In this document: positions 7,353 to 15,310 of the stretch, piece after piece
How the letters are laid out: each line of letters opens with the position of its first letter
Numbering within the stretch: the first letter of the stretch is position 1
Made by a program: the position numbers and the translations under genes
Assembly: GCA_964476245.1 (NCBI GenBank)
Contig: CAYYYW010000006.1
Span: 1 to 57,387 of the forward strand
DNA length: 57,387 nucleotides
Reading direction: 5' to 3'
Source: CAYYYW01 sp964476245
GTDB lineage: Bacteria > Patescibacteriota > Microgenomatia > UBA1406 > HO2-37-13b
Notes under the pieces: generated by a model
Databases searched by the model: none
What the model was told of the DNA's origin: nothing
Seen by the model: the letters and a program-made list of their open reading frames with translations, nothing else

Positions 7353-9077
7353 TTAATTTAAGTTATAAATTTGTTTATATATTTCCAATATAGGTTGAGG
7401 GATACTTTTTACCTCAACTTGTGGTAACTGGCTAAAATCATCGGTAAATTCTACATGTCCCCAGCTAAAGATATAAACAACAACTTTACCTTTAAGTTCA
7501 GACACTTTCTTTACAAACTGACTAAATTTGTTTAATTCTTCTCTAAAATAAATAGCCGTGTACTTATTTTCATCTTTAAATATTTGCCAATAATTATTTT
7601 TTTCCTTCAAGTAAAGAGTATTTTCTGCAAGAGAAAGAAGTTCGCCGGCATTCTGGGCAAGTTCAATCCTATCCTCGTCTGATATTAAATTAATATTGTT
7701 TTTACCAATAAAAGCTGTTTTATAATACTTTATCGATCCGCCTAATCCTCTATTTGAGTTATAGCCTTTAATTACTTTTTTTATTCTTGGGTAACAAATA
7801 TCACTCATTATTTTATGTTTTTGTCTATTGGTTATTTCATCATTAGTTGATACTAATATAAATTGTCTTTTCCCATTATCTTCTTCGTTTAATTGCATAA
7901 CGGAATCTCCCGTTGTCCCTGATCCTGCAAAAAAATCTAAGACTAAAGCATTTTTAGTAGCAGAAGCTCTAATTATTTCTTTAACTAATTTGGTCGGTTT
8001 TGGTGTATCAAAAGGAACTTCCTCTTCGCTTACACCAAATATGTTGGCTAATTCCTTTTTTGCTGAATTAAGTGATCCTAAACCTTCAAGTATTGTTTCA
8101 AAATAGAAATCTTTTTCTTCATTTTCGAAAATTTTTAAAGCTGGGATACCATCTCCGCTTTTAGGGAAGTAAATTCTTTTATCTTTTATAAGCTCATCAA
8201 ATTCATTTTTGCTAATAAAAAAATGTCTTGTAATTTTTCTACCAGAAGGAGCCTGAATTGTGTAATAGTTCTCTGAATTTTTATTTTCTTTTTTGTGTCC
8301 CTCTTGAAAAGAAATAATACCTTGTTTATATGCTCCTCTAGGATCATTGTCCGGATTCGTGTATTTATTCAACCAGTTGGGCAATTTTTTAATTTTGTCA
8401 AAAACCGTATGTTCTTTATTCTTATAAACAACTAAAATATATTCGTGTATTCTCTTAGTTCTTTTGGTTATTTTTGCATTCACATTTCTGTCATACTTAG
8501 GATCAATTTTTTTCCATATTACAATATCAACATTTTTTTCGCCAAATATCTTATCACACAATAGTTTTAATTGCGCCATCTCATTATCATCAATATTGAT
8601 AAAAACGACACCGTTTTTATTTAACAAATATTTTGAAAGTTCAAGACGCTTTCGCATAAAAGAGAGCCAATAGCTATGTCTAAACGGGTGGTCAACTGGG
8701 ACATCCGTACCATCGGGAAATTTGTCAATTATTCTTTTATCTTTATATTTGAAACAGTCAGAACCAGTATTATAAGGAGGATCAATATAAATTAAATCAA
8801 CTTTCCCTTTGTGAGTGTAATTAAGACAAATTAATGTGTGATAGTTATCTCCTTCAATTAAAATATGAGTTGGCTTTCCATCATTATTTTTTATTGCTAA
8901 GTCTGAAATTTCTTTTAGGATGGGTATTTTATTTTCCGATTCTTTTTCAAAAGCTTCCGGAATATCCATCCAAACTAAACCATAATCTTTCTTTTTGACA
9001 GCATTCTTAAGACGATTAATTTCTTTAATAAGGTCTTTTTTTGAGGATTTTTGGTAATTATCTGTTGAGATTGACAT
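7353..9077 (-). CDS. Type III DNA methyltransferase, Mod subunit
   Basis: A 574-aa protein with motif IV DPPYNTGS (about residues 99-106) followed much later by motif I FAGSGTT, the order of beta-class amino-methyltransferases such as type III Mod. It methylates adenine (or possibly cytosine N4) in the recognition site and supplies specificity to Res. The start is set at ATG 9077: TATAAA at 9096-9091 on the same strand would start RNA a few bases before it, and an upstream TTG (9101) would precede that RNA. It heads the mod-res-HTH operon. Confidence 0.9.
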   Translation of the reverse strand: MSISTDNYQKSSKKDLIKEINRLKNAVKKKDYGLVWMDIPEAFEKESENKIPILKEISDLAIKNNDGKPTHILIEGDNYHTLICLNYTHKGKVDLIYIDPPYNTGSDCFKYKDKRIIDKFPDGTDVPVDHPFRHSYWLSFMRKRLELSKYLLNKNGVVFINIDDNEMAQLKLLCDKIFGEKNVDIVIWKKIDPKYDRNVNAKITKRTKRIHEYILVVYKNKEHTVFDKIKKLPNWLNKYTNPDNDPRGAYKQGIISFQEGHKKENKNSENYYTIQAPSGRKITRHFFISKNEFDELIKDKRIYFPKSGDGIPALKIFENEEKDFYFETILEGLGSLNSAKKELANIFGVSEEEVPFDTPKPTKLVKEIIRASATKNALVLDFFAGSGTTGDSVMQLNEEDNGKRQFILVSTNDEITNRQKHKIMSDICYPRIKKVIKGYNSNRGLGGSIKYYKTAFIGKNNINLISDEDRIELAQNAGELLSLAENTLYLKEKNNYWQIFKDENKYTAIYFREELNKFSQFVKKVSELKGKVVVYIFSWGHVEFTDDFSQLPQVEVKSIPQPILEIYKQIYNLN

Positions 9078-9173
9078 AGCCTTGCACGGTTTTATAAACA
9101 AATCTTCTGGCGTTTAAACAAAAACTCCCCGCCAGCGATAGCTTTCGCTACCCATGATTCTTTCGAATCATGA

Positions 9174-9214
9174 CCGTGCAAGGTTTCTGACGAGGAGTTC
9201 CTCGCCTTGCACGG
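9174..9214. repeat. Long hairpin upstream of mod; arm sequence repeated at the mod start
   Basis: CCGTGCAAGG (9174-9183) and CCTTGCACGG (9205-9214) form a perfect 10-bp stem enclosing a second palindrome, CGAGGAGTTCCTCG. The arm CCTTGCACGG occurs again at 9080-9089, overlapping the leader of the methyltransferase gene. Just upstream are two further hairpins: GCGATAGC-TTTCGC (about 9134-9147) and CATGATTC-TTTC-GAATCATG (about 9152-9172). The rest of 9078-9306 shows nothing else. It could be a transposon-type REP relic or a methyltransferase operator. Confidence 0.55.
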
Positions 9215-9306
9215 AATTTATTGCCATGCTCCGATTAAATCGAGGTTTAGGCAATCGAACTTAAATATTATAACAGTTAAGAATGGCTTGTGTTATTCAG
9301 AGTAAA

Positions 9307-9406
9307 NNNNNNNNNNNNNNNNNNNNNNNNNNNNNNNNNNNNNNNNNNNNNNNNNNNNNNNNNNNNNNNNNNNNNNNNNNNNNNNNNNNNNNNNNNNNNN
9401 NNNNNN
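9307..9406. other. Assembly gap (100 N)
   Basis: Exactly 100 N in a row, the usual placeholder for a scaffold gap of unknown size. It lies immediately next to a dispersed repeat (9413-9478), which may be why assembly broke here. Gene order across this point relies on paired reads. Confidence 0.98.
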
Positions 9407-9412
9407 TTTCAG

Positions 9413-9478
9413 CCTTTTGACTTAATTAATTGATTAATTAAATCACAATGTACAATCGTTTAATCGATTAAACGATTA
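9413..9478. repeat. Dispersed repeat R5, copy 1 (ends in a 24-bp perfect palindrome)
   Basis: Matches 47886-47948 over roughly 57 bases, sharing TTGACTTAATTA, TTGATTAATT and the block ATGTACAATCGTTTAATCGA. In this copy bases 9454-9477 form a perfect 24-bp palindrome centred on TCGA. It lies upstream of the type III mod gene across the assembly gap. The remaining stretch to 9633 holds no gene or clear signal. Confidence 0.75.
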
Positions 9479-9633
9479 AAACATAGCGAAGAAATCGGCA
9501 ATGATTCTTCTTAAGAACCTCATGACAACATCTTTAGCTTTTAAAATTTAGAACCACTTCTGGAGTGAAATAGATTTTACCACAATAAATAAGACTGATG
9601 GATCGGCCTAAAATCCATATACTGCGAGCTATT

Positions 9634-10083
9634 TTATAGCCAACGTCTTACCTGGTTTTTATATTCCAGATATTTCTTTCCAAAACACTTTTCCATATTT
9701 TTCTCTTCAAGCGGAATGAATTTCCATTCAAGAGTTAGAAACATTATTCCTGGGACAACAAAACTAGAAATAGAACCAAGAATAATAGCAACTCCTAATA
9801 AAAGTAAAACAAACCCTAAATACATCGGGTGACGGCTAAAACGGAAAGGCCCGTTAATTATTAATTTTGAGGGAGTATTATCGGGTTTAACTGTTGTTTT
9901 GTTCTTCTTAAACAAACTGTCTGCCCAAAGATTAATTACCAATCCAAATACTATAAACAGAATTCCTAAGAAATGGTAAGAACCAACTATATCTTTTATT
10001 GGAAAAAAGGAATGCAAGGCTAATGCTGTTATTAAATATATAAATAAAAAGTTTGGGGGAAGTAGTGTAATTTTTCTTTTCAT
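9634..10083 (-). CDS. Isoprenylcysteine carboxyl methyltransferase-family membrane protein
   Basis: A 149-aa protein with about four membrane helices. The C-terminal half carries the family signature GPFRFSRHPMYLGF followed by EEKNMEKCFGKKYLEYKNQVRRWL-like sequence, the SAM-binding region of ICMT/PEMT-type membrane methyltransferases. In bacteria the substrates of these small homologues are mostly unknown (lipids or isoprenoids are likely). TATAAT lies 6 nt before the ATG, supporting the start and a leaderless message. It stands alone between intergenic repeats. Confidence 0.8.
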   Translation of the reverse strand: MKRKITLLPPNFLFIYLITALALHSFFPIKDIVGSYHFLGILFIVFGLVINLWADSLFKKNKTTVKPDNTPSKLIINGPFRFSRHPMYLGFVLLLLGVAIILGSISSFVVPGIMFLTLEWKFIPLEEKNMEKCFGKKYLEYKNQVRRWL

Positions 10084-10201
10084 AAAAAGATTATAGCAGT
10101 TGTGCTGGAAACCGTTTTTGAACGGTCGCTTGATGTTAGGTATGTCGGTCTTGAACCTTTCTATCGTTAAGCAGTGAGGGAAACTAGTTAGTTTAATATG
10201 T

Positions 10202-10624
10202 TTAAGTGATATTCTTTCCTCTGTGAAAAAATATTATGACCCCTATCGTTCCAATTAAAAACCCAACAGGACAAATAATAGTTGCAATAATAAAAAATAC
10301 TACATGAAGCAGTTCTACTAAATGATATAACCCAAAGATGTGTTCCGTTATTACCCCCAGAGCATAAAAGAAATTGTGTAATAAAACACTAACAAAGAAA
10401 CCTGAGGCAGAAACCCCTGTAAATATTAAAAACTTTTTAAGATTTCCTTTTACTTTTTCCTTTAACGTTAATAGTATTAACATTGCTCCACACAAAGAGA
10501 AGATAATAAATGGAAGTAAAAAAAGAAGTGAACCTCTGAATAGATTTCTAACAGAAGGAATGAATAATTGACCCAATATAAAAACAAAGATTACTAACAA
10601 AAACCAAAATGTTTTTTTTACCAT
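10202..10624 (-). CDS. Small integral membrane protein
   Basis: A 140-aa protein composed almost entirely of four hydrophobic segments (about residues 5-22, 32-54, 64-90 and 103-133), with a basic C-terminus. I do not recognise the family. It diverges from typA, and the 373-bp intergenic region between them contains repeat R2, a terminator and structured elements described separately. Confidence 0.55.
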   Translation of the reverse strand: MVKKTFWFLLVIFVFILGQLFIPSVRNLFRGSLLFLLPFIIFSLCGAMLILLTLKEKVKGNLKKFLIFTGVSASGFFVSVLLHNFFYALGVITEHIFGLYHLVELLHVVFFIIATIICPVGFLIGTIGVIIFFHRGKNIT

Positions 10625-10670
10625 TATGTTTCGGTACCGTCCACAATTTAGTTGGTGAAAACGGTATTTT

Positions 10671-10806
10671 TACCCCAGCACCAGAATGCCCCATGCGTTA
10701 GCACGTGGGATGAATGGTTTTCCAGCGGGCATTCGGTGCGGGGTTTCGCACTCTGAATGCCCGAAGTGGTTGATGCCCCGAACATAAGGTTGGGGAGTGC
10801 TTCACC
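10671..10806. repeat. Structured repeat R2, copy A (possible RNA)
   Basis: Shares long identical blocks with 22135-22266: TACCCCAGCACCAG at one end, GGTGCGGGGTTTCGCACTCT in the middle, and GGGGAGTGCTTCACC at the other end. CCCC-GCACC pairs with GGTGC-GGGG, enclosing a hairpin that differs between copies (here GAATGCCC with GGGCATTC). GCACT pairs with AGTGC in the second half. Conserved stems with variable tips suggest a structured RNA. The strand is not certain; in both copies the next plus-strand gene is a GTPase (typA, era). Confidence 0.6.
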
Positions 10807-10851
10807 TGTAATGATACCATAAAATAATTTGTAGTATAATATTGAATTGAT

Positions 10852-10879
10852 AACACGCGTTGTTGATGCGTGTTTTTTT
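10852..10879 (+). terminator. Rho-independent terminator inside the typA upstream region
   Basis: AACACGC (10852-10858), 9-nt loop, GCGTGTT (10868-10874), then a run of T. It lies 118 bp before the typA start and just after a TATAAT (10835-10840). It could end RNA made from repeat R2, or act as an attenuator for typA. Confidence 0.65.
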
Positions 10880-10880
10880 A

Positions 10881-10919
10881 TACTCTCACTTTCCGAATTA
10901 ATCGGAATTAGTGAGAGTA
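10881..10919. other. Perfect long hairpin in the typA leader
   Basis: TACTCTCACT (10881-10890) pairs with AGTGAGAGTA (10910-10919), and inside TTCCGA pairs with TCGGAA around ATTAA. It is wedged between the terminator and the R3 element without a free base on the R3 side, so the whole leader from 10852 to 10990 is structured. Confidence 0.65.
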
Positions 10920-10990
10920 ACCCTCCAATAGACGCAGCACGAGCCGTATTCGAATAGAATTGGAAAGGCGAGTGCTAAGTTATGGAGGGT
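10920..10990 (+). promoter_or_regulatory. Structured element R3, copy 1, closing over the typA ribosome-binding site
   Basis: Outer stem ACCCTCCA (10920-10927) with TGGAGGGT (10983-10990); the latter contains the typA Shine-Dalgarno GGAGGG, 8 nt before ATG. Inside come AGCAC/GTGCT (10936-10940, 10972-10976), a GA/GA internal loop, GCC/GGC, bulge GT, a 4-bp stem ATTC/GAAT and the loop GAATA. The second copy at 42130-42198 keeps every unpaired element (GA/GA, GT, GAATA, a 6-nt strand ending AAA) while the stems change in a compensatory way. This strongly suggests a conserved RNA fold that can hide the start site of typA. Confidence 0.7.
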
Positions 10991-10997
10991 AACTATT

Positions 10998-12821
10998 ATG
11001 TCAATACGAAATGTGGCTATCATCGCCCACGTGGATCACGGTAAAACCACCTTAGTTGATGCCATACTTAAACAGACAAATACGTTTCGGGAAAACCAGA
11101 AAGAGATGAACCAAACTCTTATAATGGACTCGAACGCGCTAGAACGGGAAAAAGGCATTACCATCTTAGCCAAAAATACAGCTGTTTTTTATAAAAACTG
11201 CAAAATCAACATTATAGATACTCCCGGTCATGCCGATTTCGGCGGGGAAGTTGAGCGAACAATCAATATGGCTAGCGGCGCTATACTTTTGGTTGATGCG
11301 GCCGAAGGTTGCCTTCCCCAGACAAAATTTGTCTTAAAAAAAGCTCTCCAAGCCAAACTTAAAATTATCCTTGTTGTCAATAAAATTGATAAAAAGGCCG
11401 CCCGGCCTAAAGCAGTTCTCAATGAAGTAGAAAATCTTTTTTTAGAACTGGCAGATAACGAAGATTTACTTAATTTCCACACCTTATATGCTGTCGGTCG
11501 GGACGGTAAAGTTTTCTTTGAGTTACCCGAACATTATTCAACTCAATTGCCAGGAAACCTTAATCCGCTTTTTGAAACTATTTTAAAAGAAGTGCCTGAC
11601 TCTGCCCAAAATCAAGACAAACACTTTCAGATGCTTATTTCTACTTTGGATTATGACACATATGTTGGCAAACTCTGCATCGGAGAAATTTCACAAGGCA
11701 AGCTTAGCAAAAACGAACCAGTGACGCTTGTTGATGAAGGAAAAATAATTGGAACATACAAGGTCCAAAAACTTTATACGTTTGAAGGACTGCAAAAAAA
11801 AGAGGTTGATTTAGTGAGTGCCGGTGATATCGTTGCTATTGCAGGTATTCCGAAACTAACCATCGGACAAACAGTTACCCATCCTGATTATCCTGTCAGT
11901 ATGCCAAAAATACAGGTGGAAGAACCGACCATCAAAATAACAATAGGACCGAATACCAGTCCTTTGGCCGGTCGAGAAGGAAAATTGGGTACTTCCCGAC
12001 AGATTAAAGAACGACTTCTTAAAGAAAAAGAAACCAATTTGGGTCTAAAAATAGAACAAGATTCCGAAGGAATGAATTTCACAATTCATGGGCGTGGAGA
12101 ACTGCACCTCTCAATTCTTATTGAAACGATACGCAGAGAAGGATTTGAATTAGAAGTTTCTAAACCTCAAGTGATTTATAAAACAATTGACGGGGTTGTA
12201 TATGAACCATATGAAGAAGTTGTTGTTCATACGCAAAAGGAACATCTTGGAAACATTTCCGAAGAATTTGGCAAAAGAAAAGGGGAGCTTCTTGACATGA
12301 AGACAGAAGCAAATAATGTTAAATTAAAATACAAAATCTCCGATAATAATTTATTGGGAATTCGCAGCGTTTTGCTAACTAAAAGTAAGGGAACTTTGAC
12401 AATAAACAGTTATTTTTTGGGTTATCTTCCTAAAGGGTTACAGGCAGGATCTATACGAAACGGCGCTTTAATAGCTGTTAAACCAGGAATTTCTCTTTCT
12501 TATGGTTTGGTTAATGCCCAACAGCGAGGTGATTTGTTTGTCGGGCCGGGAGTAAACATATATGAAGGGATGGTTGTTGGTGTTTCCAGCAGAAACATTG
12601 ATATTGACGTCAATGTCTGCAGAGGAAAAAAATTGACCAATAATCGATCCGTTGGTGAAGGCGTTTCCATTCCTTTAACTCCGGCGACAATTTTAAGTCT
12701 GGAACAGTCTTTGGATTTTATTAATGAAGATGAGATTCTGGAAATTACTCCTCGAAATATCCGCATCCGCAAAAAAATTCTTTCTTTTGTCCGAAGACGG
12801 GTGGCCAAAAGATCTTCTTGA
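10998..12821 (+). CDS. typA: Translational GTPase TypA/BipA
   Basis: A 607-aa ribosome-binding GTPase. G1 AHVDHGKTT (residues 10-18), G3 DTPGHAD (74-80) and G4 NKID (128-131), followed by EF-G-like domains and the C-terminal BipA domain; length matches the family. BipA acts on the ribosome in 50S assembly and in stress and cold adaptation. The start is fixed by GGAGGG 8 nt upstream. Its leader is unusually structured (10852-10990), and the SD lies in a stem, implying translational control. It stands alone as a transcription unit. Confidence 0.95.
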   Translation: MSIRNVAIIAHVDHGKTTLVDAILKQTNTFRENQKEMNQTLIMDSNALEREKGITILAKNTAVFYKNCKINIIDTPGHADFGGEVERTINMASGAILLVDAAEGCLPQTKFVLKKALQAKLKIILVVNKIDKKAARPKAVLNEVENLFLELADNEDLLNFHTLYAVGRDGKVFFELPEHYSTQLPGNLNPLFETILKEVPDSAQNQDKHFQMLISTLDYDTYVGKLCIGEISQGKLSKNEPVTLVDEGKIIGTYKVQKLYTFEGLQKKEVDLVSAGDIVAIAGIPKLTIGQTVTHPDYPVSMPKIQVEEPTIKITIGPNTSPLAGREGKLGTSRQIKERLLKEKETNLGLKIEQDSEGMNFTIHGRGELHLSILIETIRREGFELEVSKPQVIYKTIDGVVYEPYEEVVVHTQKEHLGNISEEFGKRKGELLDMKTEANNVKLKYKISDNNLLGIRSVLLTKSKGTLTINSYFLGYLPKGLQAGSIRNGALIAVKPGISLSYGLVNAQQRGDLFVGPGVNIYEGMVVGVSSRNIDIDVNVCRGKKLTNNRSVGEGVSIPLTPATILSLEQSLDFINEDEILEITPRNIRIRKKILSFVRRRVAKRSS

Positions 12822-12850
12822 AGTGGTATGCCCGTAACTCCCGCGATTAA

Positions 12851-13936
12851 TTAAAACTTAAAATAATTGAAAACTTCTTTAATCGCTTGCATGCCTCGGG
12901 CGATATTTTGTTTCATGGTCTGGGACGGATCTATGGTTGACCTTTTTTTTCTTAAATGCATTTTGGAAATTAAATATCGTAGTTTAAAAAATTGAAATTT
13001 ATCTTCGTTATTTTCTAATTTGCCAATCCGATTATATCCTTCTTTAAACCAAGTAAGCCTGGGCTCTCCATAAAATAGGCTGTAGGCAGACGTTTCCATC
13101 ATTGGATCACCACTGAAACATTCATCCCAGTCCATAATTCCGGTGACTGATTTTCCATCAAACAATTCATTCCAATCAGCAATATCGTTATGAATCAAAG
13201 AACCTTGTTTGCATACCATTAATTGTTCGCTTTTATCAAATAAATTCATTATTTCCTTATGTTGTTTTTGGGCAAAAACGTTATTATCAACAAGAAATTT
13301 AAGGTCGTTAAATAAAGCGGCAAACACATGCTCTTTAAATGATTTGTATTGACCTTGTAATACTTCATCTTTTTTTGCCAACTGATTATCAAAAAAGCCA
13401 AAACCAACAGGCTTTATTTTATGAATCATGGCGGCGTATTTACCCGTTTGCGTAACAAGTTTCCGTTCTAAATCTTGTGTTAATGGTTGACAATCTTGTA
13501 TTGGCCGACCCATGACGGAAGACACTATCATAAAATCGTAGGGAACCATTCTTTGAGAATCGTCAACACAAATGGTTTCATAAGTGGGGATACCTACTTG
13601 TTTAGCTAAAGAAGTGGCCACTTTTTCAACCCAGAAATATCCGTTTTTCACTCCTTTAGGATGAATCCGTAAAACAATTTTTCGGCCGCTTTGTAATAAA
13701 ATAGGAATTACTGAATTGACCGAACCCCGTTTTATAATAGGATCTGCTTTTTTTATTTTCGTGTCTTTATCTTTGTACCCAGCTGTTTTCATTCCGTGAC
13801 TCACAATTCGTTTTAAAGTTTCTTCATCTAGTTTTTCATGCCGTTCTATAAATATTTTTTTTGTTTCTTCGGCGGTCAGAGGTCTATTTGTTTGCCAATA
13901 AAACATATTTTTTCTATTAGAAAGATCTATTGTCAT
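12851..13936 (-). CDS. Aminoglycoside phosphotransferase/choline kinase-fold protein
   Basis: A 361-aa protein with the small-molecule kinase fold: catalytic loop LIHNDIADWNELF (HxD replaced by HND, with the following Asn) and metal-binding IMDWDECFSGDP. An N-terminal lobe with an FVRIHPKG-like beta-strand Lys precedes it. Such APH-fold enzymes phosphorylate small hydroxyl compounds (choline, antibiotics, sugars); the substrate here is unknown. TATACT lies 6 nt before the ATG, supporting this start. It is convergent with typA, and its upstream spacer is filled with REP-type repeat. Confidence 0.75.
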   Translation of the reverse strand: MTIDLSNRKNMFYWQTNRPLTAEETKKIFIERHEKLDEETLKRIVSHGMKTAGYKDKDTKIKKADPIIKRGSVNSVIPILLQSGRKIVLRIHPKGVKNGYFWVEKVATSLAKQVGIPTYETICVDDSQRMVPYDFMIVSSVMGRPIQDCQPLTQDLERKLVTQTGKYAAMIHKIKPVGFGFFDNQLAKKDEVLQGQYKSFKEHVFAALFNDLKFLVDNNVFAQKQHKEIMNLFDKSEQLMVCKQGSLIHNDIADWNELFDGKSVTGIMDWDECFSGDPMMETSAYSLFYGEPRLTWFKEGYNRIGKLENNEDKFQFFKLRYLISKMHLRKKRSTIDPSQTMKQNIARGMQAIKEVFNYFKF

Positions 13937-13989
13937 GAAGAAAGTATATCAAAAGTCCGAATTCTAAGAGGGTTTGAGCTAATTTGATA

Positions 13990-14110
13990 TTTTGATTTGA
14001 GGCTAAAAATTTTTCTAGTGCTGGCTATTGTCCTGAGCAGTTCGGCAAGTTTACACTGAGCAAAGTCGAAGTGCTCACTGTAACAACTTGTCGAAGGATT
14101 GATTATACTA
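13990..14110. repeat. REP-like dispersed repeat (family R1)
   Basis: Contains GTGCTGGCTATTGTCCTGA, CACTGAGCAAAGTCGAAGTG (14054-14073) and CTTGTCGAAGG. It shares words with the copies near 955-1080 and 19700-19740. A short open frame across it on the minus strand is made of the repeat and is not a gene. Confidence 0.6.
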
Positions 14111-14122
14111 GAACTTTTTATC

Positions 14123-15112
14123 TTAGTAAAAGATTGTGTAAGTTCGATGGTATGGTTTAACATTTGTCTGGTTTTGGCTAATTAACCACAATGCATTATC
14201 TATATCAGCGGCAGTATATTTTTCAAGCTTTTGACGAATTAATTCTATACACCAAACAGTTACTGAACGAATTTCAATTTCTTCTCTACTCCCTGCAGGA
14301 ATTAATACATAGCTATCAACTTTTTTAGCTAAATTATCTTTGTATTTAATGACGTCGCACTTTCTTAGCATTTGTGGTAGTTTATAGTCTGCAAAGGCAG
14401 TTAAAAGATGAAGATTGTTTATTCTTCTATTTTTATACTTTTGTGTTAAATAAGAAAGATCTTGTGCAAGAATTTGAGCGCGCTTCAGGAAGAAAATATC
14501 TTTTCCATTCAAATGAGCAATGTCCTTAAACGAACTAAAACTTTCATATACGGATTTTACTATTTTTATCGCATCGTAATCTGCTGCGTTTAATAAATTT
14601 ACAAATTTACTGAAAAACTTATTCTTTAAAACTTTTCCTACTTCGCGCAAATTCTCTAACCGTTTTTCAACTAATGGAATATCTACTCCATTTATACCTT
14701 TAAATATTTCTCTTACTTCCGGCAGTGTTAATGCGATCAAGTATTCTGGGTTCAAAATTGCTTTTTTATTTTTGATCGCTCTTTTAAAACAATTTACAAG
14801 TGAGAACCATCCTCCTGAAGGTATCTCTCCTTCTGGCGATTTCACCCGCCATAAAGGTTTATCTTTTTCTGACCAGAAACAGAAATTGATAACATCTTCA
14901 AGGAAAATAAGCTGTAGATCTTCTTCATAATTTTTTGCAGTTCCAAATCCAATTTTATATGTATCTAAACCTTGTTGAAGTCGTTCGGTAATTTTTTTTG
15001 ATATTAAATCAAAGCTGTCTTCGTTTATTTCTATATATTGCAAATTTTCAACGACAAATTTTGTGGAAGACAGTATACGGAACGGATCCTGTTGGAGAAT
15101 GTTAAATTTCAT
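14123..15112 (-). CDS. Queuosine 5'-phosphate N-glycosylase/hydrolase (DUF2419, Qng1 family)
   Basis: A 329-aa protein matching the queuosine-salvage family along its length: DVINFCFWS (residues 73-81), LPEVREIFKG (130-139), KRAQILAQDL (210-219), LTAFADYKLPQ (237-247) and IPAGSREEIEIR (271-282). Characterised members release the base queuine from queuosine phosphate so it can be reused in tRNA modification. The family is mainly eukaryotic with scattered bacterial members. TATAAT lies 7 nt before the ATG, supporting the start. No other queuine genes are in the window, which fits a scavenging lifestyle. Confidence 0.85.
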   Translation of the reverse strand: MKFNILQQDPFRILSSTKFVVENLQYIEINEDSFDLISKKITERLQQGLDTYKIGFGTAKNYEEDLQLIFLEDVINFCFWSEKDKPLWRVKSPEGEIPSGGWFSLVNCFKRAIKNKKAILNPEYLIALTLPEVREIFKGINGVDIPLVEKRLENLREVGKVLKNKFFSKFVNLLNAADYDAIKIVKSVYESFSSFKDIAHLNGKDIFFLKRAQILAQDLSYLTQKYKNRRINNLHLLTAFADYKLPQMLRKCDVIKYKDNLAKKVDSYVLIPAGSREEIEIRSVTVWCIELIRQKLEKYTAADIDNALWLISQNQTNVKPYHRTYTIFY

Positions 15113-15261
15113 TAAAAAAATTATATCAGAAGTTCTATTTCGACTCGTAACTGGCTATAACTCTTCAATAAACTCAGGGTTATAAAAGTAAGCGAGTCCC
15201 AATCTTTCGCCGGAAAACGTTTTCTAATATTGGGTGTGCCGGCTGAACCCCATTTTGTTTA

Positions 15262-15310
15262 TTGACAAAAGATTCTATTATCACTAGACTATATGAATAT
15301 GGGTTCATAT
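15262..15310 (+). promoter_or_regulatory. arsR promoter with overlapping palindromic operator
   Basis: TTGACA (15262-15267), a 17-bp spacer and TAGACT (15285-15290). Directly after it, TATATGAA-TATGGG-TTCATATA (15290-15311) is a perfect 8-bp inverted repeat covering the predicted transcription start and both candidate ATGs (15293, 15299). An ArsR-type dimer bound here would block RNA polymerase, giving autorepression. Confidence 0.8.

Noticed and set aside
13933..14163. 76-codon minus-strand frame between two genes
   Set aside because: Runs through the R1 repeat and overlaps the ends of real genes; peptide is repeat-derived.
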